Below are positions 25,101-39,325 of a DNA stretch of 64,000 nucleotides, piece by piece. Made by a program: the position numbers and the translations under genes. Positions within the stretch are counted from its first letter, which is position 1, and each line of letters starts with the position of its first letter. The DNA is taken from contig OV884015.1 of NCBI GenBank assembly GCA_930367205.1, positions 84,124,841 through 84,188,840 on the forward strand, written 5' to 3'. Source of the DNA: Acanthosoma haemorrhoidale (Eukaryota > Arthropoda > Insecta > Hemiptera > Acanthosomatidae). The notes beneath the pieces are model-generated. The model did no database searches, had not been told where the DNA came from, and saw nothing but the letters and a program-made list of their open reading frames with translations.

Positions 25101-27104
25101 CAACAAATAATTTGAAGACAGATGATTTTTTTGCGCAAACCCGGGTACTGACTTGTAAAGATCACCATTCTCCGAATGCAGGAATATTTCTCTCTAAATG
25201 GTAGTCGTAAAGGTTTTCACTAGCAGACTCAGTCGTTATCAGTACAAACCAGTGCTCAGGATAGCTCACAATGATCTTCTAAGGAAATGTCTATAGATTT
25301 ACATCTTATTAGTTTAAATCTAGCTTAATACATTTCTATGTACTAAATATTTCATCCCCTACCTAAACTCAAGCAACGTACTAAGAATGAAACCAAGGAT
25401 CTACCTTTTTGCCGATATACCGATAACTTAGAGCAGAGAATGATGCTACAAACGTATTACCTTACAAATTAGGTAGAGACCGTTTTTCATGCAACCACTC
25501 TTATCCAGTCTGATTGGAAATTCTTATTACTGTTATTTATTTCCAAAACCTATTGAAACAACATGTAACAAAATATTTTCATTTATGGGAATAAACTGTG
25601 AAGTTCTAAAAATTGTATTTAATAATTATTACATTCACTAAGCTTTCGTGAATACCCTACGGTCTTTATTTTGTTGATTTAGCCCTTTGCAGTACCCCTT
25701 TTTTATCCCTTCATTGACTCACTGGACCTGAAAAATAAACGGTCGGTTTTTGAATACGCCTCCCTTTTTCGCAGTTCAGTTCGGATTTGAACGACATCAA
25801 AGCCAATCGATACAGCCTCATAGGGGTCCGCAGCATTCAACTATTAACCCGACTGATCACTGACCTTTGGGGTGGTTTTGACCCTCACTGCACCCGTGGG
25901 GGGGGATATTAGAGTTTTATAAAGGGGTCAGTGAGGGGGTGATGGTGGGATTTAATCACATTTTGGGGGTATCTGCTTTTGTGATGCCTTCTCATATTGA
26001 CTTCATTAGTCATCTGCATCGTTCGGGGCAGGATAAATAGTCGTTTATTGGATTCAATTCTATTTATTACTGTTGAAAGGTCTTCTGTTGGCTTTGTTGA
26101 CTTGTTACTCGGTCATTATTTTAATTTAATGATGGCTCTATTTCAATTGTATCATATCATACAGAAGCATTCAGTTCGTTCTGAGCTAAGGAGTAAACAT
26201 GGCTGTACCTCTCTTATCAGCAACTGAACCTTTATAATTATCTCGGGTGCGACATATCTCAAGAAACAAAAAAACCTTACTATGATTCAAACTTTAAGTT
26301 TGTTTTGAAGATGTCCAGTGGTCTTCTTACAACATGTGATCTAGATCTGACTGCTGACAGTAGACGCTAAGGTTTTTCTACTTCTGGACAAAGAAAAAAA
26401 GCCCCTTTAATTTTTTATCTGTCCCCTATCCTAAGTCAGATATTCTAAGTCGGAGATCTTGCCTGTTCTTGAAAGATGAGTAAGTTTGACAGTGATTGTA
26501 CGCCAAAGATGAGGCTGGTTAGAGTCCCAAGATTTCTCCACTCAAAAGTGCATCTTCATTGTACGGAAAAAAATTAGGAACTAGTACCGGGCGAGACCCC
26601 GTCATGCTCTCAGCATCTCGTTTTATGCTACAACAGTTCACTCCCCAAAGTGGATCTTCCACTTAGATTATTCAATTACCTAACGAAATTTGCAATTTCG
26701 ATGGCTTCGGCTGCATCTGGTAGTCTGGTTTCGTTTGAGTGCTCCATAATCCAAAGTGTGTACTTAAATGTCCAGGAAAACGGCCTGGTAAAGGGGAGTA
26801 AAAATGGAAACATAATTAGGTGCTATTTCTTTTCTAATACAATAAAAAATAAGCATCTTAGGATACAATTGACATCGAGTACTTCGCGTAGCCCCTAAAA
26901 GGAGGAAGAAAACGAAAATCCAATGTAATTGACAATTAACTCGATCAGGTAGTGATAAATTCAGAGTATAATTGGCCAGAGCCATGTCTGCTATAAGTCC
27001 CCCTCTCCGGCAACACTGCCTTTTAACATTTAATTAATCTAATTGGTCGAGGGGGTGGGGGGCTACAATAAACAGCCCGTGGAAAGAGTTAGGTATAAAA
27101 CGTG

Positions 27105-27120
27105 AGGGGGGAGGGGGGGG
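27105..27120 (+). repeat. G-rich tract
   Basis: Two adjoining G runs (six and nine) split by one A; quadruplex-capable on the sense strand and prone to length error in assembly. Confidence 0.5.
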
Positions 27121-30100
27121 TAACCATTTCATTACCTGGAGTCCCCCAGGCCTCCGAAGGAGCCCCTTGTTTTACATTCCTCGGGTGTCCGTCCGGCCTT
27201 GTTTGTTATTCTCTCTGGCCTGCCAGCATTAGACCTGCATTTCCACTCCTGGCTCCTCGTCTTACTCCATGCTAACACTTCTACATGGTGCCATTGCCGG
27301 CTTATGTGTGCGCTTCACATCGATAGTAATTTGCCGTGACGAATAGGTTTTTCTTTGAGAAAGGTGCACAGCTTACAGCTAATATTATAGCATGGTGAAA
27401 TATGAGACAATATTTTCCAAAAGCAAGAAGTGTTAAGTCTTTGATTTGCCAAAATTGATTTCAAATCCTTTAAGGTTTAAATATACCATGGTACATCTAC
27501 GGGAAGTAAAGACGAAATTCCTGCATATTTTATTTTTCTGATTACTTCGCTAAATTTTATTCCATTGGGCTCGTTTTCTATTTTTATTGGTTCCGAGTTG
27601 TGCAAGCTGTGTGTAAACTAGCACTTTGTTTTTGTGAATACATATTGCCTATTTAGGTTCTTGTTTTTTTAATGGGTTGTTTAGTCGAAGCCTAATGGAA
27701 GATGTAGGGCAACTTTTTATGCATGTTGTTGAATAGGAATCGTTGAAGCTCTTTAGGTATTACGTTGTGTGGTTCATGTGGTACTGAGCATATTTTAAAT
27801 TTTATATATATTAAATTTTGAATAGTCGTTTGATTGTTTTAACTGCCAAGGATGACTTAGTCCTCTCCTATGGGGAGTAAAATCTGACATTTTTTCACAA
27901 TTTGGCTTTTTATTATTCACCGCAAAACTCTACGAATTTAGAAATATTATTTATATGTCTACTCTGTAACTAGGACCCTGTCTTTTTGGGTGTTTCATCT
28001 TCATACCTTCTGTGTGTTTCATTGTCATTTTCCAAAACTAAAAGTGGATGTGCTCTGCTGTCATTGTGTATTTATAATCTAGGATAATGTTTGTAAGGGC
28101 ATTTGTATGCTTGTGCAAAAGTGACTTTAATACAATGGAATAAAAAGACACAGACCAAGAGTAATTAACCTAAAATATATAATTACCGAAACCCAAGCGA
28201 GAACACGCCTTGGACGCCGCTGACAAAAGAACAATAGCGGTAGTGGATTATGATCTCTGTTGTCGAGGGAACAGTGTTAGGCTGAATGGAGCTTGGCCGC
28301 AGCAGTTTGGCTCCGTTCCCTGCTAATTGGCTAACCTTTGTCAGCAGCAGAATGGTCTCCATATTCCTCCTTTACAGGCCCAAGCGCCTGTCGAATCTCC
28401 ATCCGGCTAGATATCTTCCACGTCTGGATTTAGGCCTGGCAGCTCTACACTATTGTTAACAATATCACTTCCGGCCTTATCTTCCAGTTTCCTGCTATAT
28501 TGTGTGACTCTAAAAGCTCCACGAACATTTAAGATAAATCGAAGCTCATTTTTATGCAAAACAATTGTTAACCCAGGACCTGGTAACACCCAGCATACGA
28601 GTACATAGAACCATCCTTCCTTGCTCATTTGTCCCTTTGCTTGAAATACACAGCAACAGCGAAGTCTTCTTGAGGAAGTAACGCATTACAAGCTATATAA
28701 GCTGGCTGCCTAGTATATCCTGCAATCTAGCGCTTTTCTTTTAAACCGGAAGTAGCACAACCAAACTCAATCAGATGCAGTGATCTAGTAACCTATCTCC
28801 TGCTGTATTGCTACTAATATCCTTCATTTATATTAACTTTCTATGTACCTGCGTTTACATACACTGAATTTTTTTTCAAACTTATTTATATAAACATACT
28901 TTAAGTGTATACAATTATATTGACGTTTATAAAAGGTTTTCGTATATGACAAAATACGTGACCTCCTTTAGATATATGATGCAGATCTCGTACCGGAAAC
29001 ATATTTACCTAGTCTGAATGACGCGTAGCATTAAATTAAAATATGACCCTGTACGTGGCCAGCTTTTCGACTTTTCCCCTTAGTCAGACAAGAAGCTGTT
29101 TTAGAAGAATTAGAAGAACATTTTTTAGTAATGGTGAACCCCGGGTCTGCTTCAAAAACTTGGAAATCTGTATGTAAAACAAAACTTGCATTCAACAATT
29201 TTAAGCCATATAAAACAACATAAACACAAGTATCTGGTAAGATCTTAGGATCATTTAGTCTGTCCAGTATAAATATGTAACCCTTGTCAAAAGTATAGTG
29301 ATCAGATGGAGGAGGCATGACATGATACTAAGCCTTGGACAAAGTAATAGGATTTCTTTTAATATTCAAAAGGCATTTAACAAATAGGTTATAATAATAA
29401 AGTAAATTAACATTTATATTGTAACTATTAACTACAACTCTCTAAAAGTAATTAAGAATTTTCACTGGAGTACACATTAATGGAATTCGGAGTCAGGTAT
29501 TCCCTCTGAGTTGAAAATCCTCGGACTAAAGTGAATCCAAACGGCCCTTTAATCTGTTAGCCAGTAAGTGGCACAGCTCCAACTACTGTATCTTCCCTAT
29601 CTCTTGCCTCACCTTTTAAATATTATCTTTATGTTAAATTAGCCATAAATGGCGTAACTCTAGCCGTGACTATATTCACATTTACCGTTGGTGTTTTTCA
29701 AAGCCCTTTTAAGCGATTTCATTTGTTTTAAATTTGGATACGGATATTGGTAACTCATAAAATATTTTTGACTTAAAACGGGAATAAGTGGATCTCTATG
29801 GATTCACCTCCCTCGTTTTAAAACACATTCACAAAGTTTCTTTTATAGGTTTCAATGTTTTACCTTTTTGTTATGAATTAATTATCTTAATCAATACACT
29901 AAGAAAAGGTTTGAAGTTAAACGGTCAACATGTATAACATACGTCTGGATACTTACAGAATGATAAATATTTTCTGTAAAACGTAGAGAAGTTACACCGT
30001 ATTGTACCTCAAATATGACATAACCACAAATGTGCAAATATTGACATTTTATATAATACCCTACTGATAGCCACATCTAGAGTATTCGAGTGCCTTAAAA

Positions 30101-30547
30101 AATTGTGGGAAATAAAAAGTAGACGTGATAACAAGACAACAAACAAATTATGTCCTTCGGTAGGTATCCAGATAACAAATCTTGTACTTTTGTGGGAATA
30201 TTATTGTATCCTTTTTTTAGTTAAATTTATTGGTTGTTTGAATTAATTTTAACTTCGATACTAGAGTAGAACAAATACCTCCTTTCTAGATTTCTAATAT
30301 TAGTTTTATTGATAAAACTCTATGCTTTAGTTTAGGAAAGAAAATCGAATAGCGGAAGATCACGATTGACAAAATAAACGTTGACTTAATAAAGCTAGAT
30401 TAGATTAATATCATAAAAATTACAAAGTTGGAAATTGACCTTTTGGCTTAAAAAACGCATATTTGACACATTCAAACGCATTTCATGTTACATTTTCCAA
30501 CGAATTCAAGATCTTGAACATGAAATAAATTTTGAAAAACGTCATTC

Positions 30548-30660
30548 ATCTCGGCTTGAGTTCAATAGCTAGAGCGGAAGAGCACCTGGCCGAATAGCAG
30601 GAAGTCCCCGGAGTTTGAGCCGCCGGACCTGTCACTCTCTTTCTTCTTTGCTAATAATCA
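30548..30660 (+). repeat. tRNA-like repeat (SINE or tRNA pseudogene)
   Basis: A box A-like TAGCTAGAGCGGAAGAGC (30566-30583) and a box B-like GGAGTTTGAGCC (30610-30621) sit about 44 bases apart as in a tRNA. Between them CCTG and CAGG can pair as an anticodon stem. Acceptor and T stems are imperfect and a pyrimidine-rich stretch follows, so a retroposed copy is more likely than a working gene. Confidence 0.35.
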
Positions 30661-33600
30661 TTGAACACTCTTTTGATGTCCTATGACAACTAACCGTCTC
30701 CCAAGCAACGTTAGAATGTCCATTTCCGCCATAATACTCCAGGACCCTTTCAAACCGAAGGGTCAGACCCTCCTTTTGGCTACCTGAAAAAGCCTCCCAC
30801 CCTGCCTAGGTATTAAGTGGTGGAACTCTGAGCCAAAGTAGTGCCTGCAAAGAGTCGGAATCAATGACTGAGAGGATTGGCTGGCAGGACTCCAAATTAG
30901 GGCACAGCCACCTCCGAAGGGTGCTGGTAGGGCAATTATTAATTACATTTAATTTATCCCTTCTCGTTACTTCTTGGCCGGGAGTGGCAAGTGCTTTACG
31001 CAAGTCCCTCTTCTCTTTATCGCTCTGGAATTTAATATCCGCAGCTGTAGCAGCTATCATGTTCACTAGCTCTGTACAGTTACGCAGATTCAATCTTACA
31101 AGATTCAAAAATTCCTTTCTATAATTAGAAATTAGAAATTATTAACAGATTTATTTAGTACCATAAAAAAAATCAATAAATCTATTTTGCTTGTCATAAT
31201 ATAATCTATAAAACTGAAACCTCGAGGACCTTTTACTGCACGTACTTGGTTAGGAGCCTGTATCAACTTGCGTTTCATATCATGTATTCTTACAAGTGGA
31301 TCATAAATATTGATTTAAAGCCATTGTCAGTAGTATGGGCTTGTGGTGAGCTTGTAGCTGGTACTGACTTATGCTACTAATGTACAATAAAACTGTGCAA
31401 CGAAACCAATTGATGATTTTAAAACCACTGAACACAATAATTCGACGAAAGACAAATTCAGGATTGGCAATGAAAATGAATACTATAATAAATAACGAAT
31501 TTGAAAAAAACATAATCATATACTTCTGCTTTTGATTTCAAAAATACAATAGACAATTATTGCGCCCTCCCTCATCCTTTGGCTTATTCTAAATATATTT
31601 CTTTAAGAGACACTGCCTGTCAATACTCAGGCCTCATTAATAAATATTTATTATTAGATATAGTCATTTAACGTGATATATATTCATGTGTAAATCCTGC
31701 TGGAACGCCAATATTGGCAAAACTTTTGGTGTAATAGTGAGTCCATTAGTGCTGCGAAACATATACTCCTTCATTTGAGAAGTAATAATGATGTACCCAA
31801 CAAGAGGCAGCAAAAACGTCACAATACACTGCGGGTTTGTTTTTAATAGGTCTTTGAAAACCCTTACTAAACCCTTAAAATAACATGCATGGATTACGTG
31901 CGGTAGAGATGCGCGTTTATGTTAAACAGAAGTTAAAATCATCAAACAATCTAACTGCTCAAAGTTTATTGTTTTTAATGAGTGCTTTCTGCTTCTCCTC
32001 TAGAGCACTAATTAAAAACAGAAAAAAAAATGGAGTGACATTTTATGATGATTCATACTCATAATTACCCAAGGATGACTTGCCGGCGTATGAATTTAAT
32101 GGTTCAGGGTCCAGTGGGTTCATGGACTAAATTATCAGTGATCACTTATTAGTCGAACTGCCAAAAAGAAACAAAATTTACAGTAGAAATAAGTTTTTGA
32201 TTGAAGTCTCGATTAAACTCAGAATATATATTTCCAATGCAAATAAGCATTATATAAAAAAGTGTTTTATGAAAAGACAAATCATTTATGGTTTTTTTTC
32301 TTTCATATTACGCATTTGTTAAAAATGAATGTCAATCATTGCAATTAGTCAAGCATTCCTTCCCGATCACGAACCATTCTTAAAATCCAAAGCCAATTAT
32401 CTTTTTTACAAATGGTTCTAGCAGCTAAATATCTTTCTCATCATTCATGGATTATACTATTTATTTATTCCATGGCTTTTTAATTATAAATCGAAATATA
32501 TTGTTATATTCTCTATATATGTTTTACTATGTGTATGTTCTGACGTATTCGTTTGTAATTGAAAGCCTTTCATGGTCGGGCTAGTCGGACTATCAACAGA
32601 CGTACATTAAGGTTCAAAACTAGCGTTATCCTCTAAAAAAGGGAATTCCAGGGATATACGCTCTTAACGTAATTTATGTGTTCTGCGAAGGAAAGGGGGG
32701 AAAAAAAAAAGAAAAGAGGATTATTCAAGGTTTCTGATGCAAACCACATCTGATCACAATTTTCCACGAAGCATTTTATGGAGCGATGAAGCATAAATTT
32801 ATAAGAAATGGATTTTTCAATGGGCTCACAAACAGTTTCGCTCCGCTTTAGTATGTTCTTAGAGCACAATAAACAACATTAACATTGAAACTTACATGAT
32901 CGATCATTCATATTGTTATTACTGTTCTAAGCAGTAAGATTTAAAATCATTGACTAACGTTTTTCGCCACTTCATCATTGATAACTCTATCACTTTGGTA
33001 ATATCCTAACATTGTTCAAAGCCTTCGCCAGATATCTAAAACCATAAAATGTTCATTTTGACTAATTGAATTACAACTGTAATTTCACAATTACAAATAA
33101 TTGAACAAAGAGGTATGGAATCCATTATATCTGTTTCATAAAATTTAGGAAATGGCTTTGATTTAAAATCAGGTTTTTCAGATATTTTAGAAGGTTAACG
33201 TCACAACCAACAAGTTTCACATTTCCATATTTTCAAGGAAAATTGATATCCCCCTTCCAATTGTTCTGAAATTTTGAAATGTTAAATCACCAATATTTCC
33301 AAACTATGTATGTTTTGGCTATCATATATCTACGCATAGGATGTAAAAAAGAAAAGTATTCCGAATCTATTGACCTATACAATTTCCTAAGCCACTGATT
33401 TGAATCAATTTAAGATTTAATATTCCGACTTTTGAGCAAGAATCGTACTAGAACTGAGGCGAACAAAACTAGTTATCAGTTCTCAATCATTAGTAACGAA
33501 TAAACTTTTCTGCTGTTATTCACCGTGCCAACTAATTCTCTAAATACTAAAACAGTTATTCATTAGGCTGGTTAGGATGAATTAAGCCATACTAACTAGA

Positions 33601-36600
33601 TGCCCTTCCATGGTTAAAAGTTAATGTTGTAGTTTCTAGTTGCAAACTGATTTGTCAATAATTTAGTTGTAGCTTGTTACGAACTTTGGTCCAGCCTTGA
33701 CAATCATAATTTTAATTTTTACCCTTTTAATAGTTCATGTATGAGTATCTCACGGCTGAATTTAGGGCTGTCATTTAAACGAAAACACAACTAACCTCGC
33801 CTGGTAGTAATTATACTTTTCCTGCTGGGGTCCTCAAGATATTTAACTTCTCTGAATAATATTTTTGTCTACAGTACTCATATGCACTTGTTAAGTATCG
33901 TGGTATTTATGTTTTGCTGGAAAAATACCTTGGAGTCTATCCCAATTGATAGGTCATCATCAGTCGACGTTTTCTTTGGGCTACAATTCAGAACATAAAA
34001 TTACATTTCCAATCTCATTGTTGATTAAATTTAGTGTTTTTTTTATGGGTCTTCTAAATATGCAAATCTATGTTTCTTGTACTAAATTGTAGTTAGTATT
34101 CCAATTTGCTCTTTCAATTCTCTCCGAAATTAGAAACGAAGTATAGGTATGTTCTTTTAGTAGCATTGATAGACAATGTTCTGTTTGGCATTGCAAATAG
34201 TCTCACCTTCATAAACTTAATGCAACATTACATTTTTATAAATATATGATGTTTGTTGAGGCTTTAAAGCTTTATAATGACAGTAGGTAACTTAATTAAT
34301 ACTGAAAAATGTTTTAAATGTGCTTTTGTCAGAGCGCGAATGGACTAAGAGCCATGAAAATTTGAATGGAATACACAATAGCAATTTTGCCACTTTCCAC
34401 ATTGTGGGAATCACAACGGAAACCTTTAATTGTGTGTCACTGACACATATTGCATTTGTTTTTTTATGCAGATATCAACTTTTTATAGTTACGTTCTATA
34501 ATGTGACTTACTCGCTTTTGGGTCCAAATGTCCTCCGACTGTCTGTGTTAAACAACGGTTTGGGAGTGACTGTAAAACTGGCGAGTGGGTACTTTGTTCG
34601 ATAGTAACTGGGATGAAGGGGGTGGGAGCGGGACATTTTCGGATCACAGATGGAGGCTGTAAATTTTTACTTTTACGGTTAGGGGGCGCCGGGGAATATT
34701 ACGGCATTGCGATTTCTCCTCTCGCGGATACCGAACCTGATCAATTCCGTCCATTTAGCGTCGCGAGCAGTTGAAGCCCTCTAGGTCTGGCTATCGGAGG
34801 ATTGCTGTTGGGGTAGTGGGTATTGTAGCACTCAATAAGAGGTAGCTTGAACATTCAAGGAGCGTTATTCCTAATGATGATTTTCAACTATATAACACGG
34901 CTATCAGTGTCTTTTGAAATCTGTGAAAAAAATGCAGAATTATCCATTTATTATTACACGGGTCTCCAACTTGTCTCATCTGTATATCTATCCACTCCTA
35001 ATACGACAATGCTCATATTGACATTTTTATTTGTTCTATTTCAATGTGACTAGAGTTAGCAGTTATATCATTTGAAGTCATAGTCTCAAATGAAACTCAA
35101 GTAGGTTAAACGTAAATATAAATGGTTTGAAAATGATTTACATAAGAATAATCATTCTAATTTTGTTTCTGGTTTAATTAGAACGTTGATTTGGAGACCA
35201 GAACGAAATCATTCAGATTTAGTATAGGAACGTTGTTATCCCCTCCTCCCTGTCATGCTAAACATAAGTGACTTCTGAATGGTAGAAGTCTCAAAATAAG
35301 ACCTCAAGGAACAACGCCCAAAACGTTAGAAAGAAAAATGTAGAGCCTGAAGTGACTGAAAAGAACAGGAAGAACATGTTTACGGATGAATGGAATAGCC
35401 TAGCGCCGTTACACGCCGTCTTCTACATTGAACATGCAAGGCTTTGGTCTGGCACGCCGCCGGTAGCGCGGGCTCTTGATCCCCCAGGCGGAGCGAAGAA
35501 AACTTTTTCAATTTCGAGGGGACTTTATCGTATTCCTCTTGCAACAGTTGCCGACTGCTTTCTTTATATATGGGCCTTTTTTTCCCCTTGTTGCTACAAC
35601 TAACCGGCAACTGTGTGCAGATTTATTGCTCACCTCGACTGTATTCAAAGCCAAGTTGGCCAGTGCTGTGTGCCATTGAGGCTGCCCACACCTCCTGCAC
35701 CAAAGCCTCCATCGGCCGCATAATTCTCAACTCCACCCCTTCTTTTTTTATACTTTTTATCCAGCTTACAACTTCTGAATTGCTTTTATACAACTGTTTG
35801 CCTATAGGCCGCATATCCCAATCAATTCTTATGTGTGTTCTTTGCCACCCAATAAATGGGGCTAAATAGAGAAAGGCTTCTTAGATTAAAATATACCATT
35901 TTCCTCGAGAGAAGTCCCCTTTTTAATAAGTATCCTAATTGTTGAATATACTCCAATAAAATAAATCCAATAACTTCAAGTAAATAAAAAATATGGCAGG
36001 TTTGCCTACTTTTAATAGGAGTACATAAGTAAATGAAAACATGAATAAAAAAATAATTATTATAATATTTTAGATTAGTTGTTAAGAACCTACCCCTTGA
36101 AAGTCGTATACATTGCTCTACAAATAGTACAATTTAAAGAGGACCAAACATTTTCTGTTTAAAAAAAGTATTAATTTGCTGACATACCAGTTAATATTAG
36201 TCTTTTTTGATAGCTATGAACCACAATCAATAATTGCAATTCCATCACATAGTTATTGATTAAAGCATAATTCACGGTAGCTGATTCATTTGGAGCAGCG
36301 TATGAAATTGATTTTGCGTTTTTATCAGATGCTGCATCGGCTGCACTGCGGTTTTAACATGCATCCATACAAATCATTTGGACGAGAATTCGAAATCCTT
36401 TCTCCAATATCTTCCCATCAATAATCAGCCGGAGACTACTCCTCTCTATGTCCAATTATCTTGTATTTCTTTCGTTGACGGCCAACAATATATCTTTTGT
36501 CATCATAAGTACTCACAGCTTTCACCTTAATTTTAATTTAATGATGGATATCTTTATATAGTGAACCGGAAGAATAAGTGCTCTTTTGATTTGATTTTGT

Positions 36601-36704
36601 GTAATTTTATTATAAGTCCTGTCTAATTTTTTCATGTTTCATAGAAAATTCCCTTCATAGATTATAAGTATTTATTTGCCGATTCAATCAATTTTATTAA
36701 GATA

Positions 36705-36810
36705 AAATTACAATCTGCCTTTTATTAGGCAATGAGTAATTGAGATAAATGTCATCATTCATACCATATTTACAATTCATCATTCACTCACTCATTCATA
36801 CAAGATTATA
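36705..36810 (-). mobile_element. Jockey-like LINE, 3'-UTR fragment
   Basis: On the + strand this reads AAATTACAATCTGCC followed by TAGGCAATGAGTAATTGAGATAAATG and CATACCATATTTACAA-type blocks. These are the same blocks, in the same order, as the 3' end of the LINE copy at 41382-42363. Only about 100 bp of the 3' terminus remains, as expected for a strongly 5'-truncated insertion. Confidence 0.7.
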
Positions 36811-37189
36811 AGTAATTGCCTTTTTTTTTAAATGTACTATTAAAAATTGATTCTAATATATTTTATTTATATAAATATTGTAAAAAAAAAATGTCCTAGC
36901 TGATTTCTATTTATTTATTATTGCATAAGCTGTTTATTTATTTTTAGCGGTTTTCTAATAAGTTGCATTGAGTATAACTTGCTAAAGGTCATCCTACATA
37001 GAACCCAGGCTTAATTTAAATATAGGGCTATTTTTTTTATAATAATGAAGGATGTATTCTTAAAATTTCTTCAGTCCTTTGAACTTGATGAAATCTTATG
37101 ATTAAATTATTTATTTTTGCTGTAAATCATCTACAAATTATTGATTAATATATCGTGTTAGGGTGTAAGGCAAAATAACACATTCAGGC

Positions 37190-37640
37190 GCGTTTTCACA
37201 ACAATTAGACTGATTTATTGAAGAAAAGATTAACCCTCTTTGAGCTAGATAGCGTTGGCCATATCGTCGATCGTAGAGATTCAGCAGTTGGCTTCAGTGG
37301 TTGGTTATAGAGGTTTCCAACAGAGAGTGATTGGTATGAGATTGACCTCTACAGATAAATGAATCCATTTAGCCTCATTAAGACTATATATCGATATGAA
37401 GACTGTATGTCTCCCCTCCATGGAAGGTTGGCAGTGCTGTAGGAATACATAAATAAGGCTGCTACATTACTGCAGTAGACAATACAGGACACGAGTCGAC
37501 TGGGTCTGACACATTATTCTGCTCACACTGGCTCAGATATTGCATTTGCCGAAGGATTGGGCCGATTTGTCTCCTTCAGCGGGGTCCGAACCCTTGCCTA
37601 CCAATGCTCCCCCAGCCATCTCCTTCTTCTCTTCTGATTT
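37190..37640. other. GC-richer island with a T-arm-like hairpin
   Basis: Between LINE fragments, with many unique strings. At 37581-37593 GGGGTCCGAACCC could form a tRNA T arm on the minus strand, but no box A is placed correctly. Function unknown. Confidence 0.25.
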
Positions 37641-38376
37641 ATTTCCCTTTGAGGCTAGTCGTATCATCTGAATCCATCCTGTCTCCTATAACACCGTCTT
37701 TAATCTTTTCCCCCTTTTTATTATTCTCTATCGCCAGACGGCAGAGATAGTCTTGTCATGCCTGCATGTTATCAAATTGATATTTTTATCATACGATATT
37801 ATATATTATTTATGTGGACGTATGTTCATACTTCGCGGATGTTATCATAATCAATTTCAGTAATAAAAATTGCAATACATTTAGTAGAGTTGCACGAATC
37901 AGGCATTGCCATTTGTTTTCATCCATTTTGAATACTTTTTTTTTACAAGTCAAGGTGGAAGAAGGAAAAGAAAAGGTATGAGCCGATACTTACGGGACCA
38001 TCTCTGTCACTGGAAATTACCTTTTCAAAAAACATACACAAATGTAAAAAGCATACACAAATATTTACAAAAATTAAAAACGAATGGTGTCAAGCAACAT
38101 ATTTTTTTTTTTTATATTTATAAATTTGAATGTTTCGCACCGGGAGGCAAGTAATCTTTATAGCATAAAATATAACTTTAAAGGCATACAATCTACTAGT
38201 ATCTGATTAACTGCCTGATTCCCATGCGTTTCTCCTTCTCCCAATGTTGGAAGTTCCCCTTTAACAGCTCTCTATTAAGTAATGGTTGTCTGAAAGCAGA
38301 CCTGTTTTTGAGTCTTCCTTTCTTCCCTATTCTTCATTTCCTCCCAAAAGCTGCATTTCAGCCCATTCACCATCTT

Positions 38377-38606
38377 CTTTTCCTCAGAATTCTAGCTGAC
38401 TTGAGAAAGTTTATAAGTTAGGTACCAGTATCGTACCTATTAACAACATATTATCCTAGAATATAAATTTTAAAACAGTTTTCGTCAGTCGTAAAACAAA
38501 AAGTCAGCTAGAATTCTGAGGAAAAGAAAGTTTAAAAGTTAGGTACCAGTATCGTACCTATTAACAACATATTATCCTAGAATATAAATTTTAAAACAGT
38601 TTTCGT
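38377..38606. repeat. Compound inverted/direct repeat
   Basis: A perfect 24-bp inverted pair lies at 38377-38400 and 38503-38526. Nested with it is an 81-bp direct duplication, 38405-38485 and 38526-38606, at a 121-bp offset with a single mismatch. The two repeat types share their junction at base 38526. This order suggests a replication template switch or a recent rearrangement and not a simple tandem repeat. Confidence 0.9.
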
Positions 38607-38786
38607 ATTATTATAAATAACGTAATACACTTTTGATGTGATTTGTTTAATCTATATTTTAAGAAAATTCTTTAATAATTTGCTCATCCAGCATTAATAA
38701 TTGTGATTTAATATCCCATTCACTTACTCAATAAGCTCAGTTCAGCAGTAATACCAGCAATCATACATGTTTAACCTACATATATA

Positions 38787-39325
38787 TTTTTTTTTTTTTT
38801 GAAATTAAGATCTGCCTTAATACTTAATAGGCAATAAATAATTGAGATAAATGTTTTCATTCATACCATATTTACAATTCATCATTCACTCGCACATTCA
38901 TACAATATTTACAAACAACCCAGGGGCCACCCAAGTCCACATGGTTGTTGCCTCCCTCGCATGCGAAAGAGGAAGCGGAGTCTTGGGAAGTCCCCCACGC
39001 TCCTCCGCCAGCCACGCCACCAAATACGAGCGAGGCCGATGAAGAGCGTGAGAGCCACATACGCTCATGACATGATTGGAGAAACTGGCCATTGACAGGA
39101 CTCCTACTGTTGCGCATTTATAGTAGGTCACGAGGCCACTGCCGTTTCAGTCTCCAAGGAGGATTATAGGGATGAAAGGATCAGTGCAAAGACTGTGCTA
39201 CGGGATTAGGGTGGTTGGATAGGTTACTATGGAATTTCATGAATTTGGAAGGGATGAGTTCAAGAATGTAGGGTATCTTAAGATCATTATGAAGGGCTTT
39301 GTTGCTGACGTAATAAGGGGCATTA
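38787..39325 (-). mobile_element. 5'-truncated Jockey-like LINE copy with poly(A) tail
   Basis: Reading on the minus strand, the copy ends in a 14-base A run (T run at 38787-38800 on +) directly after the family 3' end. It matches 41382-41913 through the whole 3' UTR and into the C-terminus of ORF2, where residues such as HSNLSNHPNPVAQSLH are shared (39181-39363). The match stops near 39325, giving a 5' truncation. Several substitutions separate the two copies, so they were separate insertions or an old duplication. Confidence 0.85.

Larger units (their letters stand above)
22500..36700. other. Intron interior, no gene or large repeat identified
   Basis: Mostly AT-rich sequence. Features noted inside: a long G-run pair at 27105-27120, GC-richer islands near 28200-28440, 30560-31090, 34610-34820 and 35380-35720, and a tRNA-like repeat at 30548-30660. 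Reading frames of 60-100 codons occur but show no family motif and are expected by chance at this length. Confidence 0.4.

Noticed and set aside
30806..31108. 100-codon frame on the minus strand with its opposite-strand partner
   Set aside because: Mirror frames in a GC-richer island; no recognisable protein motif or conserved context.
37575..37600. T-arm-like GGGGTCCGAACCC (minus-strand tRNA?)
   Set aside because: No box A in the right place and no acceptor stem.
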